The translations under genes and the position numbers were made by a program. From the NCBI GenBank assembly GCA_004123355.1, contig SCHM01000003.1:434001-498000 (forward strand): a stretch of DNA of 64,000 nt, given 5' to 3'. This document shows, in pieces, positions 1-11,519 of the stretch. Each line of letters starts with the position of its first letter. Position 1 is the first letter of the stretch. Under the pieces are notes generated by a model that worked only from the letters and a program-made list of their open reading frames with translations, was not told where the DNA came from and did no database searches. This DNA is from Amphirosellinia nigrospora. Taxonomy: Eukaryota; Ascomycota; Sordariomycetes; Xylariales; Xylariaceae.

Positions 1-1620
1 ACGAACAATAAGATCCCTACCACGCCGGTAGCTAGCAGACTAGTTGTGTTGTCACTTAAACCTAGCGATTTAAAGATACTAGGAGCCTATAAACATATGC
101 TGTGTTAACAAGCATTGGAACAAGTAGATAGTATGAAGAGCTTAATCACTGTTAGTGGGGTGTTTAAAAGTAGTCACGTACATAGTATAGTATCGCATTG
201 ATGCCAGTCCATTGCTGAAAAAACATGGTAACAGTTGCAATCACAACGCGCTTGAACATTGCCTTCGTTTGGAAAAGTGATTTGATAGCTACAAACTGTA
301 GTTTGAACGTGTTCCAGGCTGTCGGTTCTTGAAGGTGGGGGAAATGCTCCGCGACTGTAGTATCATGTCAGCTACTCCTTATGTATGGATTGTGGATGTT
401 GTGTCTGGGAAGCCTGTTCTCGGTCGTCGGGTTGACAAGAACTGACAAATGCAAAGAGAGGATGTCGTTGTCCTCGGGCTAAGAGATATCAATCAAAGAG
501 AGCACCCTGATGCCGAGATGCTTAAATACGTGGAACACAGATTATAAATAATGCGAACACAATTATGAAATGAGACTTACCCGTTCGCTTCTCAAACTGA
601 GATTGAGCCTTGATTTCAAGAAATTCTAGCTCAACGAGTTCATTATCGACAGGGAGTCCACGAAGATTGGCTAGTATAACCCGCGCTTCCGCTTCGCGGT
701 CGTGGTGAATCAGCCAACGCGGGGAGAAGCACTTGAAGTCTCATGTTAGTAATTGGGTAAACCTAACGCGTAGCTGGAACCTAGCAATACGGCATTTTAT
801 ATAAAGTGAAGGGCATGTTATTAACAGAGTACAACACCTAGCTGTATGGGGGATATTATACGTACTAAAAAGCATCCCGATGAACAGTACAGCGGCTGGA
901 GCAAGCTGCAGGGTGATAGGAACGAGCCATGCGGCATCTTTCTGTTTCCCAAGCATCGTACCGCCGATGTAGTTTGTGCCATAGTCGATCCAGAAGCTAA
1001 CCAGGATGCCGAAAGTGATGGCGAGCTGTTGCAGAGCCACAAGAGCACCGCGGACCTCTGGTGGTGCTACTTCGGAATTGTAGATGGGAACAATGGCGGC
1101 AAGCGAGCCGACACCCATCCCCGTAACGAACCGACCTCCCAATATCGCATTATGGCCGCCGTACTGGGCAGTGGCTTGGACCACCACACCCACACACTGT
1201 GACGGCGATCAGCACACCGTATTTGCGCGAGATGGTCTCGGCATGAATCCCGACATGAGAGTTCCGATCCAAGCTCCTAATTCGAGGATAGCCGTCAACC
1301 ATCCTTCTGGTTTGGTCAGCTTTAGGATCGAATGGGTCATATTCGCCATATCTTGCACTTGTCAGCAAACTTGCCACAATTGATCAAGATCGACCACGAA
1401 AATCAGATTACTGACGGGATTGAAAAGCGGCATAGTCAGGAGCCCTGAAAAACATCCCTTGGTTATAGCCGTATAGGATACCACCGATACAGGCGAAGAG
1501 TGCTATTCGGAACACCTTAAAGTTCTTCACTAGGGCTCCGGGACCTGAGGCACCCATCATTCCTTGCCGCCTCCTTAGGGCGGCATCATAAACGGCCGCG
1601 TTGTCGACAGCCACCCCCAT
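1..1620 (-). CDS. MFS sugar transporter, partial at window edge, frame-broken
   Basis: Sugar-porter type major facilitator, probably hexose or quinate uptake at the plasma membrane. The gene reads leftwards from ATG 1620 and leaves the window before its 3' end. Visible landmarks in order are an N-terminal helix ending GGILYGYNQGMF, then ETISRKYGVL (loop 2-3), GGRFVTGMGVGSLAAIVPIY and SEVAPPEVRGALVALQQ (family motifs), SPRWL and TMFFQQWTGINAILYY. Introns are clear at 355-580 and 87-181 (YY|APSIFKSLGL), and probable near 730-793 and 1352-1415. Between about 1180 and 1450 the frame changes at least four times by one or two bases (after QGM, after DPKADQT, after SGFM, after LIAV), so no uninterrupted protein can be read. 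Either sequencing indels or a young pseudogene would fit; other genes here show the same defect, so I favour indels. Family call is firm; substrate is not. Confidence 0.8.
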
Positions 1621-4600
1621 GATGAATTAGATTCCTCTTCAGGTCGCTTTAGTATTACGGAGCGCCCTGAGAGTACAATGACCAGTTGCGCGTGGCTGCT
1701 CTTAGCTTATACTTATAGAATATTGTAAAGATAATCTAGTGTAACGGCCCGAGTGTTGATTAGAATAGTAGATAACCTGCTCCCAAAAAAAAAGAGAATT
1801 CTTTGTTACAATCCGGCAGATATGTACTAACTCGCTCCTCTCCAAACTATTTTCGAGGGCCACCGTGTTCTCGCCATTTGTTCTAGCCACACAGGTCGAG
1901 CGGAGTGTAGTATAGATGTGGTCCGGTGCCATGGTACGGTGCCGAGTTCTACGCACTATTGTCCTCGAACTAATCAAGTCACTCGATCGCGTCGATAACC
2001 TGTCTGCGGGGAACATGGGGATGGGATAAAATGGAATATGGGAGGACCGATTGCTCAATTATAAGGTGGAGCCGTCCCGGATACCTAGTAAACACATGTA
2101 ATCTTGCATCCGTTAGCAGTCAATAGATTTGGTTTAGGTATCTATTTCAGACAGGTTATATTCTTGAATATGTGAGATACAATGACCATAGGCTGTCACG
2201 GTGAGCGTGGTAACGATGCAAATGACACCAGTCGTGCAGTATCAAGTATTAACACCGGCCGTACCTCAAGCTAGCTTTTTGCGGAGTCGATCTCTGATTG
2301 CATCGGCAGATTATCTAGATTTCAGCACTCAAGTTGTTTCGTCGCTAGGTCGGCGGTATTTCTCTTTAGCCTGAATGCCTGCATCCACTGTTGTGGGACG
2401 GCGACCCGGATAGAAGTTTCCTAGGGATTATTTTCGCATATAGGAATTTGCATTAGGGTAAATTATGAATGCCCTAGATGACATTATTCTAGGTGATCTG
2501 GGTCGTAGACAATGTGCACACTGTGGTTAAGACTAATAACTTGGTAGTATAATGAAGGCGTTGATTGAAGACCCATCCCTAGTTAACAATTTGCAATTGT
2601 AGATTAGCATCTAGACACGATATTTTTAACACAACCTTTCATATATGGATGAAGTGTAGGAGAATATATAAGAAGAATATATAGGATAATGGTATTACCC
2701 GCACTGAGCCCAGAGTGGCCACAGCCCATGAGGCAAGGGCCGAAGAGGTCCATAAGGTGTATAGGATAATTAAGATAAGCGAAGATAGCTAATACTATAT
2801 ATCAGAACTTTTAAGTGTAAAAGATAGTGTAGAGGATTGGAAAGCTTATGCTGTTAACGACAGTAGTCGACTATCTCACTAGGACAGGACTTCGCTCGGG
2901 AGGGTGATTTGCAGAGATGGATTACATAACGCTCCACCCTAAACAAGAAATCAGAGCGGTGAGATTTCAAGTGAGTGCTGGCGTATGCGAAGCTGTACAC
3001 CGGAACGGATGAAAGTTTAGGGCGAATAGAAACAAGAGGATCATATCGCCTAGCTTCGGTTCACCTTTAGCCTCGGGCAAAGACATGCCAGAATCTAGTT
3101 GTCGATCTGGGGCATAATTGACCGTGATAAGATTTGCTACCAATCAACGGATCCATGGCGAACTGGATTTCGACACAAGTTGTCGAGATATGCACCAATA
3201 AATAGGCGCGGGCGCTTCTCGAAGGCATGTTTTCGCGGGAAGGATGCCGGCGTCGCAGATATGATCAACGACTGTCCAACGAATGTACCAACATCATATT
3301 GATCAATCACACATCGTACCACCGTGATAAGCTAGGAAAATGGCCATTTCCACAGTCCCGGCAACGTGGGATTAGAGGTCAGAAAGACGGGCGACCGTCG
3401 CGGCGGCCTGTGAAACACGGGGCTCTGCGGAAACGATATAGGGCTAGAAGAGGAACATGTGGATATCCTGAAACTCACAGCACACCTCGGCCCCCAAAAT
3501 AGACAGCTCATTGCCGATGCACCGACGACAGAACTCGGTCAAGGGACTCACCGGTAGGCGAGGAGGGACGGAGAGATGGAAGAGGAGCAGAGTCGGACTC
3601 CAAGGCCCCCAATGGTGCCGCGCGATGCCGGCGCACCCAGGTTGCCGTCTCAATGGGGCGAACACGTGCTGAACCAATTCATCGCTCGCATGGTGCCGTT
3701 TCTGTTGCTCAGTGTTACCCTACAAGAGGCAGTTTGAAACAGCAGCATCCCCATGCGAGCAATCCCATCTTTGACACCTGATCGCAACCAAAGTGCAAGT
3801 CAAGTCTATAGCGAGTGGACTCTATGCGCTTGTGCATGTGTATATAGCCGCGGGAGTGACATCCCGGACGCGTAGGCTCGCAAGCGCTCTCGAGGAGTTT
3901 TCCAAATTCTTTTGATTGAGAACTCTGGTATCTATCTGCATCCAAATCAGGAAGATGCTGGCAGACTAGCCTTGTCTCTGTTGGGCATGCATCGCGACTG
4001 GTAGGCGCGAATGTCCGTCATATCATGGTTCGTGGTATGTGGTGTTATGTCACATCGGTTCTGGTCTATGCCATCCCATCATTGACCACCTCTACTGAAG
4101 GGTCATGGGTCTTGCAAGGGCCCAGCTCTACCAACACTGGTTGACCGAGTACGGTACAGCGGTTATCGTGCTACCTGCTTGCTTGTGATGGCGATGAAAA
4201 GGGAACGTATAGAAATCATGGCGTGGAGGGAGACGTGTTGGGCAACTTGCGAGAGGCTCAAGAGACGAATAAGTTGGCAACCTAGGTACGTAAAACACGT
4301 GATACCTTACGATACTATAAAATAGGATATACCTTCCCTAGCCTTTCGTCTACTACGTACTGTGTAGGTCCCGTCCTGATTGATTTGAGGTCTCTAGCTC
4401 TTTCTTCTCCGCTGGCAGAGTCTTGGCATCAACGACCCATGGTCTACGGCCCCAAAATAGACCACTCGGCTGCTGAAGCGATGAGCATCGGCGTCTATAT
4501 GATAGCTAGTATCCCGAGCCATCTAGCTGTTCTAGGAATAGCCATGGACAATCCCGTCTTAGCGTACCCTTAGCGTGATCTTAGCGCACTTGCTGCATGC

Positions 4601-5206
4601 ATTATAGTGTACTATCGTAGACGCGCGCCTCTATACATGTGGACGGATTTCCACCTCGTCTGTTTTCGTCCTCATCTACCTCATCCATCAAACACCTCGT
4701 TCGGGTCGACCCTTATCTACTTGTCTGTGTTTCCGCTTCTGTTTCTCCACCTCGACTTTTCCTTTAGCTTTAATCGGCTATGATCCCGGTCACTTTTAGT
4801 ACTCCTTACTAACTGAACCCAAATGGTAGCATTTGTGAGTATCATTTGGAGTGAGGTATATTTTCTTCTTCTGGCCACTAAACCGGCGGGGCGACGATGC
4901 CCATGGCGATGGTTCCAATGGCAAAATACCAGGCCGCAATCCATGCGACCAGGCGGGTTGGTGTTTTAGCGTTTTTTAAAACAAGCGCCTTGATGCGTTT
5001 CCATATTGTAAAAGTTGGTGGGACACTTCCAAGTTACCATACGGCTGGACCAGAACGACTTTTAACCCTATTAACCATGTACGCTTTCTCGTTTGGGTAC
5101 GGCTGCAATGGCATGCGACCTTAATTGCTTAATTGAGTCCTATATTGAGCGCATCATGCATGATACCTACTTCCTGCAAGGTACCGTTCTGACTCGTTCT
5201 AACTCG

Positions 5207-5250
5207 ACCTACCTACCTACCTAGTACCTACCTAGGTAGGTACCTAGGTG
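5207..5250. repeat. TACCTA/TAGGTA island
   Basis: Tandem ACCT units run into a palindromic stretch built of CCTAGGTAGGTACCTAGG. Similar islands lie at 10838-10862, 18670-18757 and 53396-53424, all in spacers. Confidence 0.75.
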
Positions 5251-5460
5251 GATGTAGATGTGCTCTGGCCCTTGTACCCACTTCGACGTTCCGCTTAATT
5301 AGATACTTACCTTTCTCGGTGCTAGACTTATCAGGTTTGTACTTATTGCGGGGGCGGGGGACGAGCCATGCCTTTCGACTAGGTTAGGGTACCTACCTAA
5401 ATATTTAGTGAATGTGCTCTTAAGGCAAGGGCCTATGAGGGACAGTGCTCAAGTCCACCC

Positions 5461-5488
5461 ACTCCTCCTCTCCTCTCCTCTCCTCCTG
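5461..5488. repeat. CTCCT-type microsatellite
   Basis: About five imperfect CTCCT/TCCTC units in a spacer. No coding role is seen. Confidence 0.6.
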
Positions 5489-6966
5489 GGTGCATGCTTT
5501 GTCGATTGCTCCATTCCCGCTACTACATCACATCATTAGCACCTTGATGCCCTTTCCCCCCATCCTGCCCATGCCTTGCGCTATAGCGCGTTTAACTTTT
5601 CAACCATTTGTTACTCGGCTGAAGCTTCTTGGCTCGGGGCAAGGGTATGTCGACATACTATGTGCGCTCCAGTCCATCCGCGAACCTGAGCCTTAAGCGC
5701 GTTCCTCGATTGAAGCTGGAACCCTTGCTGGTTGATGGCCAGACAGACAGATAGATGGGCCAATGCTTTCATCTGGACAATCCAACGAGAAGAGCGTTCT
5801 TGTTTAAGTATCATTGTCATTCTATTTCTTAGCCTACCCTTTTCATGTTTGTGGGACTCCACTTCCGCGGTTGTTCGCCTTCTTGCGCGCATCGCAATGG
5901 CAGACGATATCTGATAGGGCTGGCGGCTAATGATACCATCCACCTCTTCTATTTTTGATCCTTCTACCTGGCCTAGCTTAGTCCGCTCTCCTCCCTTCCC
6001 GTCTCGTCTCGTCTCGTCTACGTACTTTTTCAGATACCCTGGTGGTGGTAGGGTCCTACTCTCGTGCCCCCAACCCATACCTAACCTGGGTGTCTTAAGT
6101 AGGTATCTATCCTCTTTCGAGATAGACCCAAGTACCCACGCTTAGCCGCCAGCACCCCGGACCCTTTTTTCTAGCCGCCCAGCTCTCAGACAGACGCCTC
6201 TTCCGACGCGGTCCAGCCAATATCAGCGGCCCTCGAAGCGTCTTTTCGCTCGTTCGGATACACAACACAAGTTTCATCGCCTCTTCTTGCATTCTCCCCC
6301 CCGCCGTCTGTCGCTTTAGCTCTAGCTCGTCATCCACCGCCACTGTATAGACGGGGTTCTTCGATGGCTACGTTTCAGATTCAGAGTCTTGGGTGCTCCT
6401 CTCGACGACTGTGGGAACCAACACGTTTTTTGAGCCCGAGCTCGCGTGGGACACTTGGCCGTCCTCGACGATGGCCGCCCCAGATGGTTGTTTTATAAGT
6501 AGGCGCCCATATCGCGACCTGGTCTATCTTGTTTACATTTCCCTTCCCGGACCCTCCTGCTACACCATCAAGCCGCCCGTTTCCTATTGTCTTCCCTTTT
6601 TCCTAACGTTCCGGCCTGGTTTTCCGTTTCCTTGTTCTCCGCCGTTCGTTTCATCATCTTCTTCATTCGTTTGATACGAGTCAGAGATCTTTGCACCAAA
6701 GAAACCGTTTTTTCATAACCACTTCACATTTCGAAACATATCCAAGTTCTCCAGGTGAAAACGAGAGACTGCTATTACCCCTGTCCTACCTTAGCTTCCA
6801 GTCGCATACCAGAAAGCAGACCGTCTACCTGTCGCTAATCCCTAATCGCTTCTATTCCGAAGCGGATGCGCTCACGTGTGTCCACTGTCCTATACTCGTT
6901 TAAGCTTATACGCTTTCGTTTATACTCCTTATTTTCCGCTTCAGTTTTTGTATACTCTCCACAAAC

Positions 6967-8108
6967 ATGCCGAAGCACACGCGCTCGTCGAGTTCGAACC
7001 AGAACCGGTACTCGCACAACCCCTTGTCCGTGTCCCTGGCTCCGTCGGCCATGCCCGTCAGCTACAGCACGCGCCCGGCGGCCCTCCCCTTGAACACGAA
7101 CCTGAACACAAGCTACTATAGCGCCATGCCGCCTTCGGCGGCGGCCCCGGTGCCCATGCCGGCACAAGCCTATGAGCCGTACCCCGCAGCTGTCGCCGCT
7201 CCGCCGGCCCCCCCATGCCTCACCGACCATCCTCGGGCGCGTGGTCGCAGCAGGACGACCATAATCTGCTCACAGCGCGGCAACAGGGCCTCAATTGGGC
7301 GCAGATTCAGAGCACTTACTTCCCCAACAAGTCACCCAATGCCTGCCGCAAGCGCCACGAGCGCCTGCTGGAGCGCAGAGGCGCCGATGACTGGGACGCC
7401 AGGAAATTAGAGCGTCTCGCTAAGGAGTATATGAGTATGCGCAAGGAGATGTGGCAGGGTTTGGCAGCACGGACTGGAGAGAAGTGGATCGTTGTCGAGG
7501 CAAAGGTATGCCGTATCTCTATCTCTCACCCTCTTTTTCCTCGACCCCCTTTCCATTCTTACTCGTCTTCTGGAAGAAAACACAAGAGGAGAATTGAACG
7601 CTGACCAACACCTCCATAGTGCATGCACAATGGCCTCAAGAATCTCCAATCGGCGGCCCGGTCTGCGGCGCGCCGCGAGCGGCTAGAACAGGGTCACTCG
7701 ATGCATGGGTATGACGACGACAGCGGCATTTCCGGCATTGGTCTGACTCCAGTAGATGACCTCGACGCATCGTACAGCAGCCCCGAAGCATCGTCGAGCG
7801 TGCATTCGCAGCATTCGCAGCACTCGGGCAGCGGCGGCTATAGCATGCACCCCATGACGACGATGCCCTACGGCTCCGCCACCAACTACTCGTCCAGCTA
7901 CAGCTCCTCTGTTTCGTCGTCCGCCCCGTACGCTACTATGCACGGTGGCCATCACCCGCACCACCAACACTCGCAAGACAGCTCGCCGTACATGGGTAAT
8001 GGCCAGCGCCTACCCAGCGTCGACATGGGCATCGAGGCTATCATCAATCGGCCCGGCCACAGCCACGGACACGGACACGGTCACGGCCATGGGTCGGCTC
8101 CTATGTGA
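6967..8108 (+). CDS. Myb/SANT-domain DNA-binding protein
   Basis: Probable nuclear transcription factor of about 342 residues. A Ser/Pro/Ala-rich N-terminus (about 85 residues) is followed by a Myb-like repeat starting GAWSQQDDHNLLTARQQGLN and including KSPNACRKRHERL. A second SANT-like segment follows (about residues 135-200: WDARKLERLAKEY, MWQGLAARTGEKW, HNGLKNLQSAAR). The C-terminus is Ser/His-rich and ends in an alternating His-Gly run before SAPM. One intron, 7506-7619 (AAG|gtatgc ... catag|TGC), joins in frame. At 7208-7214 a run of seven C requires a one-base correction to link the Pro/Ala-rich N-terminus to the Myb repeat (APPAPP to MPHRPSSGAW). ATG 6967 follows a long CT-rich leader. 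The DNA-binding role is inferred from the fold; targets are unknown. Confidence 0.85.
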
Positions 8109-9097
8109 GCTGAATTGTTTATTTCGACGCGGCTCTACTAAAATATTCCCTCCCCTCACCATTTTTCCTCTTGTCTTCTCTTGCATGTATGACTTTCGTT
8201 CTCTCTCACCCCATATACTGCACATCCTCTCTTTTGATACGATTTTCAACCGAGCCAGGCCTATCTTTGCATAAATGTCGGACATTCTGCCGGCGTTGAG
8301 GGCAGGGCGTTCAAGGCGTGGTGATAATGAACGTTGAATTTGATTTATTTTTTCCCGGCTGGGAAGGCGTATAGGGAAGGATGGTGGGATACGTTTTATA
8401 TTCTTCTTCTTCTCTCTCTTGGGCCCGGAAGAATGACTCTTTAGCCCGTCTTCATAAATTTTCTAATCTTCTTGGCTGGGGCACGATGAGATGACGACAA
8501 CATAACGGCGCGTGGACAGATGGTGGCATGAATGAGGGGTTTGTTGGATGGTCTCTCTTAGGAGTTGTTCTTGACGGCATCTCGGCCTTGAGCCGCGTTT
8601 CTCTCTCTTTTTCTTCAAAGTCATGGGCATATCTAGAGAGGCACAACAACGCATTGAATGGGATCTCAGCATTGCTGGATTTTTTGTTATGTCATGGCAG
8701 CATTTCCGCCCTTTCCTCTCCTCCTTCGGAACCAAAGGGGCTCACAAGCGAAACAATATATTGTACAATTATACCTTAGTCATCAGATAGATACCACGAA
8801 AGTTGCCGGCTAGGGCTGTTAATCGGGAGGCATGGATGGGAGATCATTGCCGGTAATCAGATAACAGGGCGAGGTCTGAACAAGAATAAAGAGTTATGCT
8901 TCAACTTGTGGTCGCGAACTAAAGAATGAATAAGATCATTTTCGTTGATGTGCTCTAGACGCCACCCCACGTTCGCCATTGAAGATGCCGAGTCGCCACA
9001 CGATCCGCGAATTCTGCTTCTCGAAGTGACTGTTTGTACATTTGATAGACAGTATGTTACAAGTTGATATGGATGTCGCGCGCGGCATGCTCCGACC
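8109..9097. other. Convergent spacer between Myb-type gene and COX10
   Basis: Contains the 3' ends of both genes. A CT-rich stretch lies near 8400-8425. No gene is seen. Confidence 0.5.
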
Positions 9098-10645
9098 TCA
9101 TTTAGATGCAACACGAGGTGTAATCCCACCGACCCGACGAGCGTCTGTAGTGCTCGTATCGTGAACAGGGCTCTCATCCCAATCGTCTCCATCCTCGCCG
9201 TATTCGTCTTCGCCATCCGGGTCGGTTCCCCACGACGCTCCGCCACACGCGACCCCACATATCCTTCTTCTGGGCGAGGGCCAGGACCATGATGGCGGGC
9301 AAGTGCCAGACGCTGGCCCAGAAGAGGCCGCGGGCGCTACCCTGGAAGCCCTCGTGGCGGCGGAAGCGCACGGCCTCGCGCGCAAGCCAGAGGTTCACGG
9401 CAGGCTGGTGACGGCGAAGGTCCACTCGGTGACGCCGGCGGCGCAGAGGCCGAAGCAGATGGGGAGGAAGGCAAAGCTGTACCGCAGGGCGACGCGCGCG
9501 TTGCGGGCCGGGTTCACCCAGCAGAGCATCTGGTGGCCGGCGGCGCGGTACTCGTGCCGGATGGACCAGGACAGCGCCATAAAGTGCGAGAACTGCCAGG
9601 CGAAGAGCAAAGCCGCGAAGAGCCAGCCGCCCGCGGCGTCGGGGAAGGTGAAGAGGAGCTCGCGGAAGGAGCCGTCGCCCGTGGCGTACTCGCCCGCGGC
9701 CGCGGCCCAGCCCATCAGGGGAGGGATGCCGCCACGACGGCGCCGGCCCAGGTGTTGAGCCACGACGCGCTTCAGGGGCGTGTAGACGCCTGCGTAGAGC
9801 GCGATGTTGGCGGCGCCGAGGAACGCGACGGTCGGGTTCACGCCGAATAGAGACCGCCGACGCCGGCCACGGCGGCGAGGACGGCGAAGGCGAGGGCCTT
9901 CCGCTGCGAGAGGAGACCCCGGACGAGGGGACGGTTCCGGGTCCGGCTCATCATGGCGTCCCACGTGGGCTCGTAGAGCATGTTGAGGGTGTTGGCGCTG
10001 GCGGAGCAGAGCGCGGTGCCGGTGGTAAGAAAGGCGAGGGTCAGGGGAGATAGGGAGGGGTCGAGGCCGATGGAGGGCGAGATGAAGTCGGGGACGGGGT
10101 ATAGCGCGTAGGGCGCCATGGCCGTCAGCACGACGAGGACGGTCAGACGGGGCTTTGACAGCGAGAGGTAGAGAGAGAGCTGGCGGCGGAGAGAGCTGGT
10201 GGGATGTTTCGTCGATTCGGTGGTCAGCGTGGACGACGCATTAGCGGGAGGATGTCCTCGGTCGCCGCCTCTCCGGATGAAGGCGAGGCCCCCGATGCCC
10301 CCGATGCCCCCGATGCCCCGATGTACCGCCTCGCGCCGCATCTTGTTGCTGTCGCCTCTGACGCCGCCGATGTGGTGGAAGACGGTCGGGGTCTGGTTTC
10401 ACGTCATGGCTCGTGGTGCTCGTGGTGCTCGTGGCGCTCCCGGACGCTCGTCCAGATAGCTCGTTGGAGATGAAGTAGCCCGCTTTCAAGCGGCGGGCGT
10501 AGACTTGAGGACTTGGCGGAGAGGAGCACTCCGAGAGAATGGTCGAAGGAATGGGTGTCGTCGATCTTATTTGGCGGCTGCATCGCCAGCAGACGTTGTC
10601 GAAGACATGGGAGCGGAAGACATTCCCGGCCGGCCGAAAGCTCAT
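9098..10645 (-). CDS. COX10: Protohaem IX farnesyltransferase, mitochondrial (COX10), frame-broken
   Basis: UbiA-family enzyme of the mitochondrial inner membrane. It adds a farnesyl group to haem b to give haem O, the first step to haem A for cytochrome c oxidase. Landmarks are an N-terminal presequence-like region with Ser/Thr runs and an Ile-Gly-Gly repeat, KPRLTVLVVLTAM (first helix), SANTLNMLYEPTWDAMMSRT (allylic diphosphate/Mg site) and RTRNRPLVRG. Further on come NPTVAFLGAANIALYAGVYT, IPPLMGW, LFAWQFSHFMALSWSIRHEY (second active-site loop), GVTEWTFAVTSLP, NLWLAREAVRF and GLFWASVWHLP, then an acidic tail. These sit in different frames; at least six single-base breaks are needed (near 10395, 9846, 9765, 9732, 9408 and 9215). 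No intron signals explain them. An aerobic fungus can hardly lose this enzyme, so base-calling indels are likelier than decay. Start ATG 10645 and the stop at 9098 are inferred from the stitched reading. Confidence 0.88.
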
Positions 10646-11519
10646 ACTGGCTGCTCGCTAGGACTGCAAACGCATGTCGCCAGTGTTGGTGGTTGTTCTC
10701 TCAATTGGGCAGGGAGACAGGAGAGGGAGACCTACTTTAGTTATACAAGTTTACAATTGTAGAAAACTCAATGGCTCCCGTCATAGGCCCACTGTACGGG
10801 CCCCCTACCCGGGTGTACCCGAAAAGTCCAATTACCAAGTAGGTACCTAGGTACCTAGGTATGCAGCCATACTCTCATTTCATTGGGTTAAACGTTATGT
10901 AGTAGTAACAACAGTTGGCGCTCATCTTCATCTTTTCGCCAACCACCATCTATCTGGGCATCTGAAGTTCAAGGTATTTCCCACTATTGGACCGGTAGTG
11001 TTTAACTATCCCTACCCAGCCCCCTTCTCCTTCCCAAAGCCCTAACCTTGGACTAAGAGCGGTACTCGATGGTAGACGATTCCAAAAAGGCTTGTTCCTT
11101 TATCTTGCAGAATTGAAGATCGTGCGTGAGGATCCTACCCACTCCAGAGACCGGGGTTAGTTATGTCCGATAAGCACCTCTCATGTCATTGGCTTGTCCA
11201 TCTCAACAACTCTACCGTTTACCAAGGGCAGACCAAGGGCACGGGCACAGCTGAGTGCCCTGTACTCGATGCTCACCTGACATGGGTCTCTCGAAGGCGG
11301 CACGCATGCGGTACACAGATGAGCATGTCGGTACGTTCGGGCTGGGGACGCGATAAGCGGGTATAAACGAAGGTATAAATGCCCGGAATGTCTTGAAATT
11401 CTAAACTTCTTCGCTATACTCGAGACATCTTGCCGTAAAAGGGATAGTAGCCCGCTGAATCAAGACCGTCTTAGACGCTTTAGACGTGCTTGTTCACAGG
11501 TCCAAGACCAGCTTCCTGT
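10646..11519. promoter_or_regulatory. Divergent spacer COX10 / NCS1 permease with TATA-like boxes
   Basis: The spacer separates two divergent genes. It carries a TAGGTACC island at 10838-10862 and two TATA-like words, GTATAAA, at about 11361 and 11373, oriented for the permease. No other gene is supported. Confidence 0.4.
10838..10862. repeat. TAGGTACCTA island
   Basis: The core is AGGTACCTAGGTACCTAGGT, a palindromic repeat, in the divergent COX10/permease promoter region. Confidence 0.75.

Larger units (their letters stand above)
1621..6966. other. Gene-poor spacer, 5.3 kb
   Basis: No open frame here resembles a known family or shows coherent codon use; the few frames of 60-155 codons lie on both strands and overlap each other. 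The stretch 2630-2860 is TA-rich with repeated GGATAAT-like words. A TAGGTA/TACCTA island lies at 5207-5250 and a CTCCT microsatellite near 5461-5488. The last 600 bases are pyrimidine-rich and probably hold the promoter and leader of the Myb-type gene that starts at 6967. Confidence 0.5.

Noticed and set aside
2640-2860. Possible tRNA or structured RNA in a GGATAAT-rich stretch
   Set aside because: No A/B box pair or cloverleaf arms could be found; repeats are simple TA-rich words.
3099-3677. Overlapping short frames as possible genes
   Set aside because: They lie on both strands over the same bases, lack ordered domains, and have no convincing introns or codon bias.
9395-10341. COX10 as a degraded pseudogene
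   Set aside because: All catalytic blocks are conserved and no missense decay is evident. The same one-base pattern hits other essential genes, so error is the simpler reading; not proven.
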